A stretch of DNA of 36,745 bases from an uncultured Sphingorhabdus sp. (lineage in GTDB: Bacteria; Pseudomonadota; Alphaproteobacteria; Sphingomonadales; Sphingomonadaceae). The notes beneath the pieces were generated by a model. That model was not told the origin of the DNA and did no database searches. It saw only the letters and a list, made by a program, of their open reading frames with translations. Positions 34,731 to 36,745 of the stretch are shown here, one piece after another; within the stretch, counting starts at the first letter, position 1; the number at the start of each line of letters is the position of its first letter. Location: contig CALDZL010000078.1 in NCBI GenBank assembly GCA_937944295.1, positions 1 through 36,745 of the forward strand, in the 5' to 3' direction. The translations under genes and the position numbers were made by a program.

Positions 34731-36365
34731 CTACTTTGCAGAGCCATGCAAACTGGTTATGTGGATGTGAGTGCGCCCGTAGCTCATCTGGATAGAGCGC
34801 GAGACTTCTAATCTTGAGGCAACAGGTTCGAGTCCTGTCGGGCGCACCATTCTGCTTTTGAGGTTAGAAAAGTCATCTAAGGCCTTGAAAGGTATAGTAG
34901 TTTTGGGCGTTCGATACCCTGTTTTACGGCTATAGGCCAAATTGTCCAAAAAGGTCAATTTCAGCACTGTTCTTTTCTCTTGAAATGTGCCCTTAGCCCA
35001 TATCCTATGCGGGTTTGCAAGAAATGTCATAGCGCGTTCGAACATCTCCTCATAGCTATTGCCAGAATTGCCCTTGTTAGCGCATTTTTCAGCCAATATG
35101 TGCTTTTGATTCTCTAGCTTGGTCAGGCGGGTTTCATAAGTAGTAATTAGATTGGAGCTATCCCCATTGATGATACGATCAAGTAATGTCTCAATCTGTT
35201 TTTCGACCTTGTGAAGTTCCTTCTTCATAGCTTCCACCATTTGTAACGATTGCTTACCTTGATAGTCCCACAGGTCTTTAAACATCTTGGACGCCACGCC
35301 AAAAAGCTGCGTTGTTGGCTCTAATGAGGCAAGAATATCTTCAAACTCTTGCTCCATCACATCACGGCGGATGGACTTACCTCTGCTTTCACAATGCTTA
35401 TATTGGCATAGATAATAAGCGTGTCTATTGCCGCTTCCACCTCTCGACCAGCAGGCCGTTAAAGGCCGATCGCAATCACCGCACATCACAAAACCGCGTA
35501 AAGGGAAATCTTCCTTTACATCGGGGCGTGTTTTCACCAATGGCTTGCCAACAAGCCGCTCTTGTATCTTGAGATATGTCTCATAAGAGATAAGCCCTTC
35601 ATGCTTGCCTTTACGCATGGGTATATCCCATTCTTCATTTTGAATGCGGCCTGTATAAACAAGTCTGGTAAGAACATCGGTCACACGTTGATAGCGTACT
35701 TCACCATATCTGTCCCTAGGATAGTTAGGATAACCTTCTAAAAAACGCTTCACATCGGCCTGAGTTTGAAGGCGACCAGCAGCATAACCTTCAAGGGCTT
35801 CTTGCACGATAGTTGCTAGTGGTTCATTGCGCACCAGTAATTTACCGTGCTCGGCGGTTTTCTTGTAAGCATAACCAACAGGCGCATGAAATACCCAATA
35901 GCCTTGTTCCAATCTGGCTTTCATTTTTTGAACGGTTTGGCGTCTATTCTGCAATCGCTCCAATTGGCCTTGTGCTGCAAAGACGGTTTCAACAAATTCA
36001 CCCTCTGGCGTATCTTCAAAGCGAAAGTTTAGACATTCTGGCAATGCATTATATTGCGCCAAGGTCTTCTTAAGTTTGAAGTGAAAGATGGTATCGCGTG
36101 CAAAGCGTTTTAAATCATCAAATATAACAACCATATTCTCATCAGGATGCTGCGATAAGAAATTTAAAAGCTTTACCATGCCAGGACGTTTCATAAAGTC
36201 ACCGCCGCCCGACACATCGTCAGGAAACACTTCTAAGACTTCATAGCCTTTACCTTGCGCATATTGGCGACAGCGATGCTCTTGTGAATCTAAACCACTA
36301 CCATCAATAGTCTGGCGTTTTGATGACACGCGGCAATAAATGAGCGCATATTGAACTTTATTCAT
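34731..36365 (-). CDS. Large serine recombinase (integrase) reading through tRNA-Arg
   Basis: 544 residues from ATG 36365, the second of two ATGs; AAGGAG is 7 nt before it but only 1 nt before the first (36371). The resolvase domain has YCRVSSKRQ with probable nucleophile Ser14 (Ser16 counted from 36371), then SGLDSQEHRCRQYA and DDLKRFARD. A recombinase domain (about 155-285) contains PVGYAYKK; a zinc ribbon with CGDC and C-x5-C follows (about 295-330). A coiled coil spans about 370-440. The last 39 residues, VRPTGLEPVASRLEVSRSIQ and beyond, are the antisense of tRNA-Arg and flanking DNA, not protein domain. The preceding gene overlaps its start, so both are one transcript. Confidence 0.93.
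   Translation of the reverse strand: MNKVQYALIYCRVSSKRQTIDGSGLDSQEHRCRQYAQGKGYEVLEVFPDDVSGGGDFMKRPGMVKLLNFLSQHPDENMVVIFDDLKRFARDTIFHFKLKKTLAQYNALPECLNFRFEDTPEGEFVETVFAAQGQLERLQNRRQTVQKMKARLEQGYWVFHAPVGYAYKKTAEHGKLLVRNEPLATIVQEALEGYAAGRLQTQADVKRFLEGYPNYPRDRYGEVRYQRVTDVLTRLVYTGRIQNEEWDIPMRKGKHEGLISYETYLKIQERLVGKPLVKTRPDVKEDFPLRGFVMCGDCDRPLTACWSRGGSGNRHAYYLCQYKHCESRGKSIRRDVMEQEFEDILASLEPTTQLFGVASKMFKDLWDYQGKQSLQMVEAMKKELHKVEKQIETLLDRIINGDSSNLITTYETRLTKLENQKHILAEKCANKGNSGNSYEEMFERAMTFLANPHRIWAKGTFQEKRTVLKLTFLDNLAYSRKTGYRTPKTTIPFKALDDFSNLKSRMVRPTGLEPVASRLEVSRSIQMSYGRTHIHITSLHGSAK
34773..34849 (+). tRNA. tRNA-Arg (anticodon TCT)
   Basis: 77 nt with the CCA end encoded. The acceptor stem GCGCCCG pairs with CGGGCGC, D stem GCTC/GAGC, anticodon stem CGAGA/TCTTG around loop CTTCTAA (anticodon TCT, reading AGA), T stem ACAGG/CCTGT with TTCGAGT loop, discriminator A then CCA. 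It is the presumed integration target of the adjacent serine recombinase element, whose gene overlaps it on the other strand. A promoter must lie in 34718-34772; only a weak TTTGCA/TTATGT pair is visible there. Confidence 0.97.
34773..34860. other. Likely attachment site (left junction) of an integrated element
   Basis: The recombinase gene abuts and overlaps tRNA-Arg(TCT), whose full sequence including CCA is preserved at the junction. The element then extends to the right, beyond the window. A second copy of the tRNA 3' part would be expected at the far end. The exact crossover bases cannot be set from one junction. Confidence 0.5.
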
Positions 36366-36633
36366 GGTCATGCTCCTTATATATATTGGCTTTATGGCCC
36401 GATTCTAGCAGATGAAGGTCATCTTCATTACATTTTTGAAATTCATGGACCAATCTATCCACAGCTTCCATACCATATCCCATCATGACGAAAGACTTCA
36501 TGATATTAAAGAGTGTTTCTAATAGCTCTAATTTCTGTTCTTCAGATAAATCATCGTCCAGCATGTCCATATAATCAGAAGCGCAAGGCTGCGCTCCATT
36601 CTTGGCCGCTTTATTAAATTCATCACCATCCAT
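36358..36633 (-). CDS. Small acidic protein gene overlapping the recombinase start
   Basis: 91 residues, acidic at the N-terminus (DGDEFNKAAKNG, DMLDDDLSEEQ), with a helical middle (LELLETLFNIMKSFVMMGYGMEAVDRLVHEF) and a His/Asp-rich end. AAGGAG lies 7 nt before ATG. Its stop codon overlaps the recombinase start by 8 bp (14 bp from the first ATG), which implies translational coupling. I recognise no family. Its position suggests a partner of the recombinase, such as a directionality or regulatory factor, but nothing in the sequence proves that. The final 112 bp of the window (36634-36745) hold only its upstream region. Confidence 0.7.
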   Translation of the reverse strand: MDGDEFNKAAKNGAQPCASDYMDMLDDDLSEEQKLELLETLFNIMKSFVMMGYGMEAVDRLVHEFQKCNEDDLHLLESGHKANIYKEHDHE

Positions 36634-36745
36634 TTACATGCTCCTTTCAATCTACAAAGGCAGATATATTTGAGGCATGGTTACCAAAGATATGTTTGAA
36701 AATGGAGGTTATGGATAGGAAACATATGTGCCCTATCTATGCATT

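Noticed and set aside
36634-36745. Further genes of the integrated element at the right edge
   Set aside because: Only 112 bp remain, with no frame longer than about a dozen codons and no recognisable motif.

Overview
The window is a low-GC (by eye about 40-43%) alphaproteobacterial chromosome segment, most likely Sphingomonadales. The order bamD-recN-ligA, the cluster rimP-nusA-ylxR-infB-rbfA-truB-rpsO-pnp, the separate purS and purQ, the alphaproteobacterial ParC sequence around its active site, and short palindromic repeats whose translations read MLNQVQHD and RPEPVEG all fit that assignment. The genus cannot be named from the sequence alone.

Layout. (1) 1-1365, plus strand: the 3' end of a DUF2459 gene and a di-iron fatty acid hydroxylase/sterol desaturase family membrane protein. 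(2) 1471-6865, minus strand: bamD, recN and ligA. Between recN and ligA lies a small accessory island made of a DUF559 endonuclease-like gene and five related palindromic repeats. (3) 7035-17207, minus strand: rimP, nusA, ylxR (DUF448/L7Ae), infB, a PaaI-type hotdog thioesterase, rbfA, truB, rpsO and pnp, which cover ribosome maturation, translation initiation and RNA turnover. TruB carries an unusual insert of about 100 residues built from repeats. (4) 17494-21348: a PQQ-type sugar dehydrogenase, two minus-strand membrane proteins (one with DUF1499) and a divergent MFS transporter with a likely operator. (5) 20122-24277: MFS, GNAT, DUF1285, NUDIX (CoA pyrophosphatase type) and CCA-adding enzyme/poly(A) polymerase family genes with overlapping stops and starts, apparently one operon. 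(6) 24274-28445, minus strand: a GGDEF/EAL protein with a degenerate GGDEF motif, and parC. (7) 28704-33619, plus strand: purC, a periplasmic M16 protease, purS and purQ. (8) 33621-34717, minus strand: a small membrane protein and a YhhQ-type queuosine precursor transporter. (9) 34773 to the right edge: tRNA-Arg(TCT), followed by a large serine recombinase and a 91-codon gene on the minus strand. This looks like the left end of an integrated element that continues outside the window.

The three most interesting structures are these. First, the DUF559/palindrome island at 3569-4337, where the gene's 3' end is itself a repeat, the gene is bracketed by inverted copies, and another copy keeps the same reading frame and stop codon. 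Second, the in-frame insertion of palindromic elements and a 21-bp tandem repeat in truB. Third, the serine integrase whose reading frame runs antisense through the whole tRNA-Arg gene, so its C-terminus is written by the integration site.
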